From the NCBI RefSeq assembly GCF_046542825.1, contig NZ_JBKHAQ010000004.1, forward strand, positions 1 to 53,089: 53,089 bases of DNA, given 5' to 3'. This document shows, one piece after another, positions 24,446 to 35,141 of the stretch. The notes below the pieces were generated by a model. It searched no databases. It saw only the letters and a program-made list of their open reading frames with translations, and was not told where the DNA came from. The translations under genes were made by a program, and so were the position numbers. Source of the DNA: Rhodosalinus sp046542825 (GTDB lineage: Bacteria; Pseudomonadota; Alphaproteobacteria; Rhodobacterales; Rhodobacteraceae). How positions within the stretch are numbered: the first letter of the stretch is position 1; each line of letters starts with the position of its first letter.

Positions 24446-25246
24446 TCAGACGGCAAGCGGCCCGACCCGGTTCGCGATCTCGCGCCTGAGCGAATAGACC
24501 GTCGAGAGCGAGGTGCTCGCATTGCCGGAGGCCACGTTCTCGATCCGCATGGAATAGCGCGCCACGGGCGAGATCACCTCGTATTCATGGATGTTGTCGG
24601 GGGCCGCGGGATCGGCGACCAGCCGCGCGCGCGTCGCCTCGAATCCTGCGCCCGCCAGCGCCAGCGTCGCCGCCACGTTGGCGTTCTTCGGAAACTGCGC
24701 GGCGGCGCTGCGGGCGTTGCCCTCGAAGAAGACAGCCGGCTCCGTGAGCGCGTCGAGGTCCAGCAGCGTCTCGGCCGGCGTACCCTTCCACGCGGCGGGC
24801 GGCTTGGTGCCGGTATAGGTCACCTCCAGCCCGCCGGCGGGGGCGAGTGCGGCCAGAAGGTCGGTGCCGCCCACCGCGCCCGCCGGCAGGATCAGCCGCG
24901 CGCCGCCGTCCCCTGCGGCCGACAGAAGCGCGTCGTGCAGCCCCGCGTCGGCCAGCGCACCGACCGAGGCCAGCACCACGTCCAGCCCCGCCGCCAGGAC
25001 GGGCGCGACATGGGCGCTGACGGCCCCGTGGCCTGCGCATTCGACCACGATGTCGGGGCGGGCGGCGATCAGCGCGGGCGCGTCGGTCACCACCTCCACC
25101 GCGTGGCCGGCCAGCGCCTCGCGCGCCGCATCCTCGCGGCCCGCGCGGGTCAGCACGGTGATCCGCTCCGCCCGCGGGCCGTGCTCTGCCAGAAGCTGCG
25201 CGAGCGTCGCCGCGATGGTGCCGTAGCCGATCAGTCCAAGGTGCAT
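24446..25246 (-). CDS. nadX: L-aspartate dehydrogenase
   Basis: Oxidises L-aspartate with NAD(P)+ to iminoaspartate or oxaloacetate plus ammonia; 266 residues. The Rossmann motif GLIGYGTIA is at the N-terminus, then VVECAGHGAVSAHV (~84-97), PAGAVGGTDLLAAL (~126-139), the DUF108 segment FEGNARSAAAQFPKNANVAATLALAGAG and HEYEV. These order and words fit AspDH. The start at 25246 has AGGGAGG in front. It can serve NAD synthesis or aspartate breakdown; no nadA or nadC is adjacent, and the neighbouring TAXI transporter would suit a catabolic role. It lies 70 nt after copA on the same strand. Confidence 0.87.
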   Translation of the reverse strand: MHLGLIGYGTIAATLAQLLAEHGPRAERITVLTRAGREDAAREALAGHAVEVVTDAPALIAARPDIVVECAGHGAVSAHVAPVLAAGLDVVLASVGALADAGLHDALLSAAGDGGARLILPAGAVGGTDLLAALAPAGGLEVTYTGTKPPAAWKGTPAETLLDLDALTEPAVFFEGNARSAAAQFPKNANVAATLALAGAGFEATRARLVADPAAPDNIHEYEVISPVARYSMRIENVASGNASTSLSTVYSLRREIANRVGPLAV

Positions 25247-25316
25247 GGCTGCCTCCCTCTGCCGTGTGCCCTGCACGACAAACGCATCGGTGGCCCGGGC
25301 GCAACCCGGCCGCGCG

Positions 25317-27821
<2,505 letters not shown>

Positions 27822-27850
27822 GACTGTCTCCGGTTGCCGGTCGTCCACCC

Positions 27851-27881
27851 CAGATGGGGCTTCCAGCAACTGGAAGGTCAA
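27851..27881 (-). promoter_or_regulatory. CueR-type (MerR family) promoter of copA
   Basis: On the minus strand TTGACC (27876-27881) and CATCTG (27851-27856) are separated by 19 nt, the overlong spacer diagnostic for MerR-family activation. The spacer holds the perfect dyad CTTCCAG-N3-CTGGAAG (27860-27876). Sequence and layout closely follow the E. coli copA promoter bound by CueR. Confidence 0.88.
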
Positions 27882-27888
27882 GAGCCTG

Positions 27889-28128
27889 TCAGAACACCTT
27901 GAAGGTCAGCGTCGTCAGGCTTCGCTCGATGCCCGGGATGTCGAGCAACCGTTCATTGATGTATTTGCCCACGTCCTCGCCCGCGGGGATGTAGAGCTTC
28001 ATCAGAAGGTCCCATTCGCCGCTGGTCGAGTAGAGCTCTGACTGGATCTCGCGCAGGACGATCTCTTCGGCGACCTGGTAGGTGGTGCCGGGCTTGCAGC
28101 GCAGCTGGACGAAGACGAGCGTGGACAT
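27889..28128 (-). CDS. Stand-alone Lrp/AsnC ligand-binding (RAM) domain protein
   Basis: 79 residues covering only the effector-binding/oligomerisation domain of Lrp/AsnC regulators: TLVFVQLRCKPGTTYQVAEEIV, then the STSGEWDLLMKLYIP strand-turn-strand typical of this fold. There is no DNA-binding helix-turn-helix, in line with the known small ligand-binding-only members. Start at 28128; an extension to 28176 is low-complexity. It stands upstream of copA, whose promoter begins only 8 nt after its stop, and diverges from hisB. The ligand is unknown; family members bind amino acids. Confidence 0.85.
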   Translation of the reverse strand: MSTLVFVQLRCKPGTTYQVAEEIVLREIQSELYSTSGEWDLLMKLYIPAGEDVGKYINERLLDIPGIERSLTTLTFKVF

Positions 28129-28255
28129 GGTTTGCGCCCTTTCGAATGGCCGGCGGCAGGCTGGCACAGCCGCCACGGCGGCGCAATGGGCGCGGGCCGG
28201 GCTTGGCGGCAGCCGCGCGCGGCGCTAGAAGGCAGGGGTTCCCAGGGAGACCGCA

Positions 28256-28843
28256 ATGCGCAGCGCCCGCATCGACCGAAAGACAGCCGAGACCGACATC
28301 GCGCTGGAGATCGCCCTGGATGGCACCGGCGCGCGCGAGATCGCGACCGGCGTCGGCTTCTTCGACCACATGCTGGACCAGCTTGCGCGGCACGCGCTGA
28401 TCGACATCACCCTGAAGGCGACGGGCGACCGGCACATCGACGATCACCACACCGTCGAGGACTGCGGCATCGCGCTGGGCCAGGCGCTGCGCGAGGCGCT
28501 GGGCGACAAGCGCGGCATCCGCCGCTACGGCGCTTTCACGCTGGTGATGGACGAGGCGCGCGTCGCCGCCGCGCTCGACCTCTCCGGGCGGCCCTTTCTG
28601 GTCTGGGACGTCGATTTCCCGGCCCAGAAGATCGGCAGCTTCGACACGGAGCTGGTGCGCGAGTTCTTCCAGGCGCTGGCCAGCCACGGCGGCATCACGC
28701 TGCACGTCACCCGCGAGGCCGGCGTCAACAGCCACCACATCGCCGAGGCCGCGTTCAAGGCCGTGGCCCGCGCCCTGCGGCAGGCCGTCGAGCCCGATCC
28801 GCGCGCCGGCGGCGAGGTGCCTTCAACCAAGGGCACGCTCTGA
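28256..28843 (+). CDS. hisB: Imidazoleglycerol-phosphate dehydratase
   Basis: Sixth step of histidine synthesis; 195 residues, the normal single-function length. Both manganese-binding motifs are seen: DHHTVEDCGIALGQAL (~62-77) and SHHIAEAAFKAVARAL (~161-176), plus RRYG (~88) and HMLDQLARHALIDI near residue 37. ATG at 28256 is preceded by AGGGAG. In many Rhodobacterales hisB is followed by hisH, hisA and hisF; here it stands alone, with a convergent ClC gene downstream. Confidence 0.95.
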   Translation: MRSARIDRKTAETDIALEIALDGTGAREIATGVGFFDHMLDQLARHALIDITLKATGDRHIDDHHTVEDCGIALGQALREALGDKRGIRRYGAFTLVMDEARVAAALDLSGRPFLVWDVDFPAQKIGSFDTELVREFFQALASHGGITLHVTREAGVNSHHIAEAAFKAVARALRQAVEPDPRAGGEVPSTKGTL

Positions 28844-28856
28844 GCCGGAGATCCGC

Positions 28857-28876
28857 GAAAAGGGGCTGTCCGCCCC
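28857..28876 (-). terminator. Possible terminator of the ClC gene
   Basis: On the minus strand a stem GGGGC-GGACA-GCCCC is followed by TTTT. It lies about 73 nt after the ClC stop, between convergent genes. The stem has only five pairs, so the call is tentative. Confidence 0.35.
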
Positions 28877-28948
28877 CCCGAGAGGAGTTGACCCCAAGAA
28901 AAAGGACTGTCGTGGGCGAACCACCGGTCCGGCGCACGATCCGCCCGG

Positions 28949-30613
28949 TCAGGAGTGCTCTTCCTCCGCCGTGGCCGCGAGCGCGCGGTTGTAGGCCTTG
29001 AGCGCGTCAACGTGGAAGAGCGCGCCCTGCAGTTCGGGCGACTTGCCAGCGCCGGTCAGGCGGACGACGGGGATGAAGGGCAGGCCCGACTTGTCGAAGA
29101 TCGGCATCGCCGCTTCGAGCGTGGCGTTGGCGTCGACGTAGACGCCGTTGCCGATGAGATCCCAGAGGCGCGCCTCGTCGGGTGCGCGGTCGTCCAGCGG
29201 ACCGCGCATCACGCTGGCCACGCGGAACATCTGCAGCAGGTATTCCTGCGGGCCGGCCGCGAGATGCACGCCACGCCGCTCGAGCTGGCTGAGAAAGAAG
29301 GAGCGGTCCACCAGCCGCGAGGCGAGCGCGGTGGAGGTGGAGACCGCGACCATCACGGCAAGGCCCGTCTGCCAGTCGCCGGTCAGCTCGAAGACGATCA
29401 GCGTGGTCGAGATCGGCGCGCCGAGAACGGCCGCCGCCACCGCGCCCATGCCGGCCAGCGCGTAGAGCGTGGGCGCGCCGGAGATGTCGGGAAAGAGCCC
29501 CGTGGCGACCAGGCCGAAGGCGAGCCCGGTGAGCGCGCCCAGCATCAGCGATGGAGAGAAGACGCCACCGCCCATGCGGCCTGCCATGGTGACGGCCACG
29601 GCAATCACCTTGACGATGCAGAAGACCACCGCCTCGTGCAGCAGCAGGTCGCCGGTCAGCGCGCGCGTCGTCGTCTCGTAGCCCACGCCGATGATGTGCG
29701 GAAAGGCCACGGCGATACCGCCCAGGAGCGCGCCGGTGACGGCCGGGCGCAGCCAGAGCGGCATCCGCGTGCGCGCCTGCACCAGGTTGCCCGCGTCCTC
29801 GCTCCAGAAGATTGCACGCATGGTGACCACCGCGACCAGTCCGCAGACCAGGCCGAGCAACAGGAAGGCCGGGATCTCGGCGTAGAATTCCAGCACCGAA
29901 CCGCCGGGCAGGACAAAGTTGGTGACGTCGCCGAAGGCCATGCGCCCGATCACCGTGCCCGCGGCAGAGGCGATGACGATCGGCGCGAAGGCATGGAGCG
30001 CGAAGTGGCGCAGCACCACTTCCATCGCGAAGAGCGCGCCGGCGATGGGGGCGTTGAAGCTGGCCGAGACGGCGGCGGCCACGGCGCAGCCGAGCAGGTC
30101 GCGCCCGGTGACGCCGTCGGCGCGGATCGCGTTCGACACCCAGGACGAGAGCAGCGCGGCGAGGTGGACGACAGGCCCCTCGCGCCCCGTCGAGCCGCCC
30201 GTCGACAGCGTGATCAGCGAGCAGGCGGTCGAGGTGAGCCCCGCCTTCGTCTCGACCCGCCCGTCGTTGAGCGCCGCGCCCTCGATCACGTCGGCCACCG
30301 CGCGCACCCGTCCGTCCGGCGTGAAGAAATGCAGCAGGAGCCCGACCGCGAGGCCGCCCGCGATGGGCACGGCGACGATCCACCACCAGGCGAGCGTCTC
30401 GGCGAAAGTGTGCAGGCGGTGCAGGTCCTCTGCACCGTAGGCAGCCTCCTGCAGGGTCTCGATTCCCATGCGGAAGAGCACCGCGGCGCCGGCCGCCGCG
30501 ATCCCGACGCCCAGCGCGATGAACCAGAACTGCACCTGTCCCGGCCCGCGGTGGCGCAGAAGCTGCCAGCCCCGGCGAAAGGCGTGTCGGGTGTGCACGA
30601 TCTGCGCAAGCAT
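28949..30613 (-). CDS. ClC-family chloride channel/antiporter with C-terminal CBS domain
   Basis: About 554 residues. The membrane part has the ClC selectivity motifs: STGGSTGREGPVVH with the gating Glu, AVSASFNAPIAGALFAMEVVL, and GGGVFSPSLMLGALTG. The gating Glu in GREGP is kept, which permits H+/Cl- exchange or a gated channel. The C-terminal ~115 residues form a CBS-like region (VASVMRGPLDDRAP to LPFIPVVRLTGAGKS), often ligand-regulated. I use ATG at 30613; a GTG at 30661 would add 16 residues, and neither has a good ribosome site. It diverges from the flavoprotein gene. Confidence 0.9.
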   Translation of the reverse strand: MLAQIVHTRHAFRRGWQLLRHRGPGQVQFWFIALGVGIAAAGAAVLFRMGIETLQEAAYGAEDLHRLHTFAETLAWWWIVAVPIAGGLAVGLLLHFFTPDGRVRAVADVIEGAALNDGRVETKAGLTSTACSLITLSTGGSTGREGPVVHLAALLSSWVSNAIRADGVTGRDLLGCAVAAAVSASFNAPIAGALFAMEVVLRHFALHAFAPIVIASAAGTVIGRMAFGDVTNFVLPGGSVLEFYAEIPAFLLLGLVCGLVAVVTMRAIFWSEDAGNLVQARTRMPLWLRPAVTGALLGGIAVAFPHIIGVGYETTTRALTGDLLLHEAVVFCIVKVIAVAVTMAGRMGGGVFSPSLMLGALTGLAFGLVATGLFPDISGAPTLYALAGMGAVAAAVLGAPISTTLIVFELTGDWQTGLAVMVAVSTSTALASRLVDRSFFLSQLERRGVHLAAGPQEYLLQMFRVASVMRGPLDDRAPDEARLWDLIGNGVYVDANATLEAAMPIFDKSGLPFIPVVRLTGAGKSPELQGALFHVDALKAYNRALAATAEEEHS

Positions 30614-30729
30614 CGGGTTGCGCGGTGGCGCCCTCACGACGGCGCCCTCATGACGGCGCACCGCGCTGCCCCGTCTTTTCCCCGCCGCCGCGCGGGAATA
30701 GGCTGGCGCTGAAACAGCGGGGAAAACAC

Positions 30730-32103
30730 ATGGCCCTTCGGGACGCTCTCGACGCGCTTTCTGACTTACTAGGCGAACGGCTGAGCCGGTCCAAGCCCGA
30801 TCTGGAGGCGCACGGCCGGTCGGAGAGCCATTTTGGCCTGACGCCGCCCGATGCGGTGGCCTGGCCGGAGACGACGGCGGAGGTGCAACAGATCGTGCGG
30901 ATCTGCGCGCGCCACGGCGTGCCGGTCGTGGGCTGGGGCGCGGGCACCTCGCTGGAGGGCCACGCGCTGGCGGTGCGGGGCGGCGTCGCGGTGGATTTCG
31001 CGCGCATGAACCGGGTGCTCGACGTGCGGCCCGAGGACATGGACGTGACGGTGCAGCCCGGTCTGACGCGCCGCGCGCTGGAGGAGGAGCTGCGCGCCAC
31101 CGGCCTCTTCTTCCCGGTGGATCCTGGGGCCGACGCGAGCCTTGGCGGCATGGCGGCGACGCGCGCCTCGGGCACGACGACGGTGCGCTACGGGTCGATG
31201 CGCGACAACGTGCTGGGGCTGGAGGTGGTGCTGGCCGACGGGCGTGTGATCCGGACCGGCAGCCGCGCGCGCAAGTCCGCCGCGGGCTACGACCTGACCG
31301 CGCTGATGCTGGGCAGCGAGGGCACGCTGGGCCTGATCACCGAACTCACGCTGCGCCTGCACGGCCGGCCCGAGGCGGTGGCGGCGGGCGTCGCGGCCTT
31401 TCCCGGCATCGGCGGCGCGGTGGACTGCGTGATCGAGACGATCCAGATGGGCCTGCCGATGGCGCGCATCGAGTTCGTCGACGCGGCCTCCGCCGCCGCC
31501 TTCAACGCCCATGCGGGCACCGATCTGCCGGAGCGACCGCACCTTCTGGTGGAGCTGCACGGCTCGGAAACCGGCGTGGCCGAGCAGGCGGAGCTGTTCG
31601 GCGCGCTGGTGGCCGAGCATGGCGGCGATCCCTTCGAATGGTCCACGCGCGAGGAAGAGCGGCGCCACCTCTGGCGGATGCGTCACAACGGCTACTATGC
31701 GATCATGGCCGCCCACCCCGGCGCGCGGGCGCTGGTGACCGACATCTGCGTGCCGATCTCGCGGCTGGCCGAGGCGGTGGAGGAGACACAGGCCGACATC
31801 GCGGCAAGCGGGATGCCTGGCCCGATCCTGGGCCATGTGGGCGACGGCAACTTCCACGCCACGCTGATCGTGCGGCCCGATCATGCGGGCGATCTCGAAA
31901 CCGCCAAGGATCTCGCGCACCGGATGGCCGAGCGGGCGCTTCGGCTGGGCGGCACCGTGACGGGCGAGCACGGGGTGGGCATGGGCAAGACCGGTTACAT
32001 GGCCGGGGAGCATGGCGAGGGCTGGGCGGTCATGGGCGCGATCAAGGCGGCGCTCGACCCGCAGGGCATCCTCAACCCCGGCAAGCTGGTGCCGGGCAAC
32101 TGA
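30730..32103 (+). CDS. FAD-linked oxidoreductase, D-lactate dehydrogenase (cytochrome)/GlcD type
   Basis: 457 residues of the PCMH-type FAD oxidases. Visible are the FAD-binding VPVVGWGAGTSLEGHALAVRGG (~64-85), DPGADASLGGMAATRASGTTTVRYG (~135-159), LGSEGTLGLITELTL (~196-210), the C-terminal HVGDGNFHATL (~372-382), GTVTGEHGVGMGK and LDPQGILNPGK. These are shared by D-lactate dehydrogenase (cytochrome) and glycolate oxidase GlcD. The absence of glcE and glcF next to it favours the D-lactate type. ATG at 30730 has a weak purine-rich ribosome site (GGGGAAAA). Confidence 0.88.
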   Translation: MALRDALDALSDLLGERLSRSKPDLEAHGRSESHFGLTPPDAVAWPETTAEVQQIVRICARHGVPVVGWGAGTSLEGHALAVRGGVAVDFARMNRVLDVRPEDMDVTVQPGLTRRALEEELRATGLFFPVDPGADASLGGMAATRASGTTTVRYGSMRDNVLGLEVVLADGRVIRTGSRARKSAAGYDLTALMLGSEGTLGLITELTLRLHGRPEAVAAGVAAFPGIGGAVDCVIETIQMGLPMARIEFVDAASAAAFNAHAGTDLPERPHLLVELHGSETGVAEQAELFGALVAEHGGDPFEWSTREEERRHLWRMRHNGYYAIMAAHPGARALVTDICVPISRLAEAVEETQADIAASGMPGPILGHVGDGNFHATLIVRPDHAGDLETAKDLAHRMAERALRLGGTVTGEHGVGMGKTGYMAGEHGEGWAVMGAIKAALDPQGILNPGKLVPGN

Positions 32104-32121
32104 GCGCGGCGCCGTCCGGGG

Positions 32122-33192
32122 TCAGGCCGCCTGCGACAGCAGGATCGCGGCCTCGGACCGGCTGAGGCTGCGGCGTGCAAAGGGGCCGTAGCGGAACGGG
32201 TCCGTGTCGATTCCGGGCAGGCCCGCGACAAGGCGTGCGCGGTCGTCCGGCGCCAGTGCCTCCGGTTGCGTTCCCGCGGGGTGAAAGCTTTCGGTCTCTA
32301 TCCCGTTGGCCCAGAGAACCTCGTGCTGCGGCAAAAGCAGATGGATGTAGGTCACCTCGCGCGCGGCGTGGTCGATGCGCACCTGTCGGTCGTCGATCAG
32401 GTCGCGCGCCGCGACCAGCACCTCGTCGGTGTTGAACAGCGCACGCGCCCGCGCGCCGCGCAGCACCAGCCGGTGCGCAGGCGAGACGCACAGCGTGGCA
32501 TCGGGCTGACGCAGTCCCAGCGCCCCGGCCGAGAGCCGCACGGGCCGCAGGGACGGCATGGCGAAAAGCCGCGCGCCGCCGATGCGACGGCGCCCGATCC
32601 ACAGGATTTCCTGCGGGCCGCTGTCCTTGGTCGCCACGCGATCCCCTTCGGCGAGGTCTTCCACCGGGCGCGGGCCGCACGGCGTGGCAATCCGCGTGCC
32701 GGGGGTGAAGCAGATCACCTGCTCGGGCGCGCGGCCGGGATCGGCGGGCGCGACCCCCGGAAGCGTGTGGTCCACCACCCAGAGGTCGGTCTCGCGCGGT
32801 GGCAGGGCGTCGAGGAACATCAGCAGGGGCGGCCGGCCTGGCGCCGTACCGATGAGCGTGACGGTGAAACTCCGCGCCCCGTCTGTCACGGTGAAGGCGT
32901 TCTCCGGCAGGTGCGTCTCTGCATCGACATGGGCGGGCTGGCCCGTGGCGGCATGATCGAGTGCCGCCCCCACCAGCCGGCGCACCATGCCCGCAGCGCG
33001 GCGGCGCATCTCCGCCTCGCCCAGTGCGCCGTCCAGCCGCAGGGGACCGCCGGGGCCGTCGACGCAGATCGCGTCGCCGCGCCAGGACCAGACCGAGCCG
33101 ACCCTGAGCGCCGAGAGCGCCGGATCGTCCAGCCCGTCCACTTCCGTCTGCGACCAGGAAATGACGAATGTGCCGCGGAACCCCGCCTGCAT
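32122..33192 (-). CDS. Hint-domain protein
   Basis: 356 residues. The middle part is a Hint (hedgehog/intein) module starting at Cys161: VICFTPGTRIATPCGPRPVEDLAEGDRV, then LWIGRRRIGG, a SPAHRLVLRG block with the conserved His, and HEVLWANGIETESFHP near the end. The N-terminal 150 residues are a beta-rich unit of unknown role. Such proteins are frequent in Rhodobacteraceae and many are exported without a signal peptide. The Hint module is followed by about 50 residues, so splicing of a C-terminal partner seems unlikely. It ends 18 nt from the convergent flavoprotein gene. Confidence 0.82.
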   Translation of the reverse strand: MQAGFRGTFVISWSQTEVDGLDDPALSALRVGSVWSWRGDAICVDGPGGPLRLDGALGEAEMRRRAAGMVRRLVGAALDHAATGQPAHVDAETHLPENAFTVTDGARSFTVTLIGTAPGRPPLLMFLDALPPRETDLWVVDHTLPGVAPADPGRAPEQVICFTPGTRIATPCGPRPVEDLAEGDRVATKDSGPQEILWIGRRRIGGARLFAMPSLRPVRLSAGALGLRQPDATLCVSPAHRLVLRGARARALFNTDEVLVAARDLIDDRQVRIDHAAREVTYIHLLLPQHEVLWANGIETESFHPAGTQPEALAPDDRARLVAGLPGIDTDPFRYGPFARRSLSRSEAAILLSQAA

Positions 33193-33367
33193 CGCCCGTC
33201 GTCCCGCTCTTGCCTCGTGTTATCGTTGCGGCGGAAGATATCAGAGGCGATTCGCCCTGCAAAGAGTCGCGCGCTGGTTTTTCGCCTGCGGTCTGGCCCT
33301 TGCAACACCGAATTCAACTCGGGATTGCGCGGGCGCGCCCGGTCATCGGCGGCAGTGGTCCTGAGCC

Positions 33368-33382
33368 GTTATGACCCATAAC
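33368..33382. promoter_or_regulatory. Palindromic operator GTTATG-N3-CATAAC, upstream of dctP
   Basis: A perfect 6-3-6 inverted repeat, 94 nt before the dctP start. The same palindrome recurs at 36501-36517 ahead of the ECH-remnant/marR genes. CATAAC may double as a -10 element. Length and symmetry suit a MarR-family regulator; binding by the MarR protein encoded at 36743 is inference. Confidence 0.65.
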
Positions 33383-33475
33383 TTTTTGGCGGACCCGCGC
33401 CTGAAAGATGATGCAACGCTGCAGCGACCTGCTAGAACTTGCGCCCAGATCGCCACGCATGGGGAGGAGTCCGGA

Positions 33476-34534
33476 ATGTTCATCGATCGCAGACGCCTGA
33501 TGGGGCTTGCCGGCGCGCTTGCCATCGGCGCGGGGCTGGGCACGGCCGCTGCCGCGCAGGAGGTGACGCTGCGCCTGCACCAGTTCCTGCCGGCGCAGGC
33601 CAACGTGCCGCAGCTCATACTCGATGTCTGGGCGGACAATGTGGAAGAGGACAGCGAGGGCCGCATCAAGGTGGAGCGCTACCCGTCGATGCAGCTGGGC
33701 GGCACGCCGCCCGAACTGATCGACCAGGCGATGGACGGCATCGTCGACGTGGTCTGGACCGTCGTGGGCTACACGCCCGGCCGCTTCCCCTCGACCGAGG
33801 TCTTCGAGCTGCCGTTCATGGTGGCCGACGCGCGCGCCGCCTCCTATGCCTACTGGAAGCTGTTCGAAGAGCACATGGCGGACAGGGAGTTCGCCGGCGT
33901 CAAGATCGTCGGCACCTGGGTGCACGGCCCCGGCATGTTCCACACCAAGGATCCCGTCGTGGTGCCCTCCGACCTGGAGGGCATGAAGATCCGCGGCGGC
34001 TCGCGGCTGGTCAACGAACTGCTGACGCTGGTCGGCGCGGAGCCCGTTGGCCTGCCGGTTCCCGCCATTTCCGAGGCGCTGTCCAAGGGCGTGATCGACG
34101 GAACCACCATCCCGTGGGAGGTGACGCCAGCCATCAAGGTGCAGGAACTCGTCTCGAACCACACCGAGTTCCAGGGGCCCGCGCTTTACAACCTGACCTT
34201 CGTGCTGGCGATGAACCAGGACCGCTACGACAGCCTGCCCGACGACCTGAAGGCGGCGATCGACCAGAACAGCGGCCTCGACTTCTCGGTCTTTGCCGGC
34301 GGCACGCAGGCCGATGCCGACGCGCCGGCGCGGCAGACCGCCGTGGACCGCGGCAACAACATCGTTACCGTGTCCGAGGACGACGCCAAGAAGTGGCTCG
34401 AGATCGTCGATCCGATCTACGAGAACTGGGTCGCCGACATGGAGGAGCGCGGCATCGACGGCCAGGCGCTGATCGACCAGGCGCGCGCGCTGATGGACGA
34501 GTATCACGACAGCTACGACGGCTCCTACAACTGA
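33476..34534 (+). CDS. dctP: TRAP dicarboxylate-type substrate-binding protein
   Basis: 352 residues. A twin-arginine-like signal region (MFIDRRRLMGLAGALAIGAGLGTAAAAQ) is followed by the DctP fold: VTLRLHQFLPAQANVPQLIL, GRIKVERYPSMQLGG (~61-75), VVWTVVGYTPGRFPSTEVFELPF (~91-113), DLEGMKIRGGSRLVNELLTLVGAEPVGLPVPAISEAL, and the long C-terminal helix with YENWVADMEERGIDG. The conserved Arg of family proteins lies in KIRGGS. ATG 33476 is set by a strong GGGGAGGAG; an upstream frame to 33371 lacks homology. First gene of a dctPQM operon; substrate is likely an organic acid, possibly aromatic. Confidence 0.92.
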   Translation: MFIDRRRLMGLAGALAIGAGLGTAAAAQEVTLRLHQFLPAQANVPQLILDVWADNVEEDSEGRIKVERYPSMQLGGTPPELIDQAMDGIVDVVWTVVGYTPGRFPSTEVFELPFMVADARAASYAYWKLFEEHMADREFAGVKIVGTWVHGPGMFHTKDPVVVPSDLEGMKIRGGSRLVNELLTLVGAEPVGLPVPAISEALSKGVIDGTTIPWEVTPAIKVQELVSNHTEFQGPALYNLTFVLAMNQDRYDSLPDDLKAAIDQNSGLDFSVFAGGTQADADAPARQTAVDRGNNIVTVSEDDAKKWLEIVDPIYENWVADMEERGIDGQALIDQARALMDEYHDSYDGSYN

Positions 34535-34616
34535 GCCGCAACCTCGCCACGCGGGCCGCGGCGGCATCCCCGCCGCGGCCCGTCCGTGACGGCCCGCCTC
34601 TGCACGGGGGAGTGAC

Positions 34617-35141
34617 GTGCTGAGCCTTCATAGAATTTTCCTCGGCTTCGCCTGGGTCATGGCGATCGCGGGCGGCATCGTGCTGTCGGCCGCGATCCTG
34701 ATCACCTGCGTCTCGATCGTCGGCCGCGAGGTCGGCCTGGGCGCCATCCGGGGCGATGTGGAACTGGTCGAGGCCGGCATGGCCTTTGCCATCTTCTCCT
34801 TCCTGCCGCTTTGCCAGATCACCGCCGGGCACGCCTCCGTCGACGTCTTCACCAACTGGCTGACCGGCCGCCCCTTCCGCCTGCTGGTCTTCACCATCGA
34901 GCTGCTCTTTGCCGTGGTGCTGATCTTCGTGGCGCTGCAGCTCTTCGAGGGCACGATGGACCGCTACAATCGCGGGCAGACCTCCTGGATGCTGCAGTTT
35001 CCGGTCTGGTGGGCCTATGCGGCGAGCCTTGTCGGCGCCACGGCGGCCGCGATCGTCGCCTGCTGGACCGCGCTGGTGCGCGGCTTCGAATTACTGACCA
35101 ACCGCGACATAATCGCGGTCTACGCGGAGGCCCAGCAGTGA
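34617..35141 (+). CDS. dctQ: TRAP small permease subunit
   Basis: 174 residues with four membrane helices (about 10-35, 50-68, 88-108 and 128-150), the DctQ layout. It starts with GTG at 34617, preceded by GGGGGAG at a good distance. The family signature is seen in FAWVMAIAGGIVLSAAILITCVSIVGREV and in EAGMAFAIFSFLPLCQITAGHASVDVF. Its stop overlaps the GTG start of dctM by 3 nt (GTGA), so the two are coupled. Confidence 0.9.
   Translation: MLSLHRIFLGFAWVMAIAGGIVLSAAILITCVSIVGREVGLGAIRGDVELVEAGMAFAIFSFLPLCQITAGHASVDVFTNWLTGRPFRLLVFTIELLFAVVLIFVALQLFEGTMDRYNRGQTSWMLQFPVWWAYAASLVGATAAAIVACWTALVRGFELLTNRDIIAVYAEAQQ

Noticed and set aside
20397..24497. A 1366-residue open frame on the + strand opposite the TAXI operon
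   Set aside because: It is antisense to three well-supported genes, is His/Arg/Gln-rich low complexity without any domain, and long antisense frames are expected at this GC content.
33194..33367. Search for an sRNA or further gene in the gap between the Hint gene and dctP
   Set aside because: I found no start with ribosome site, no stable long stem and no clear promoter besides the palindrome at 33368.
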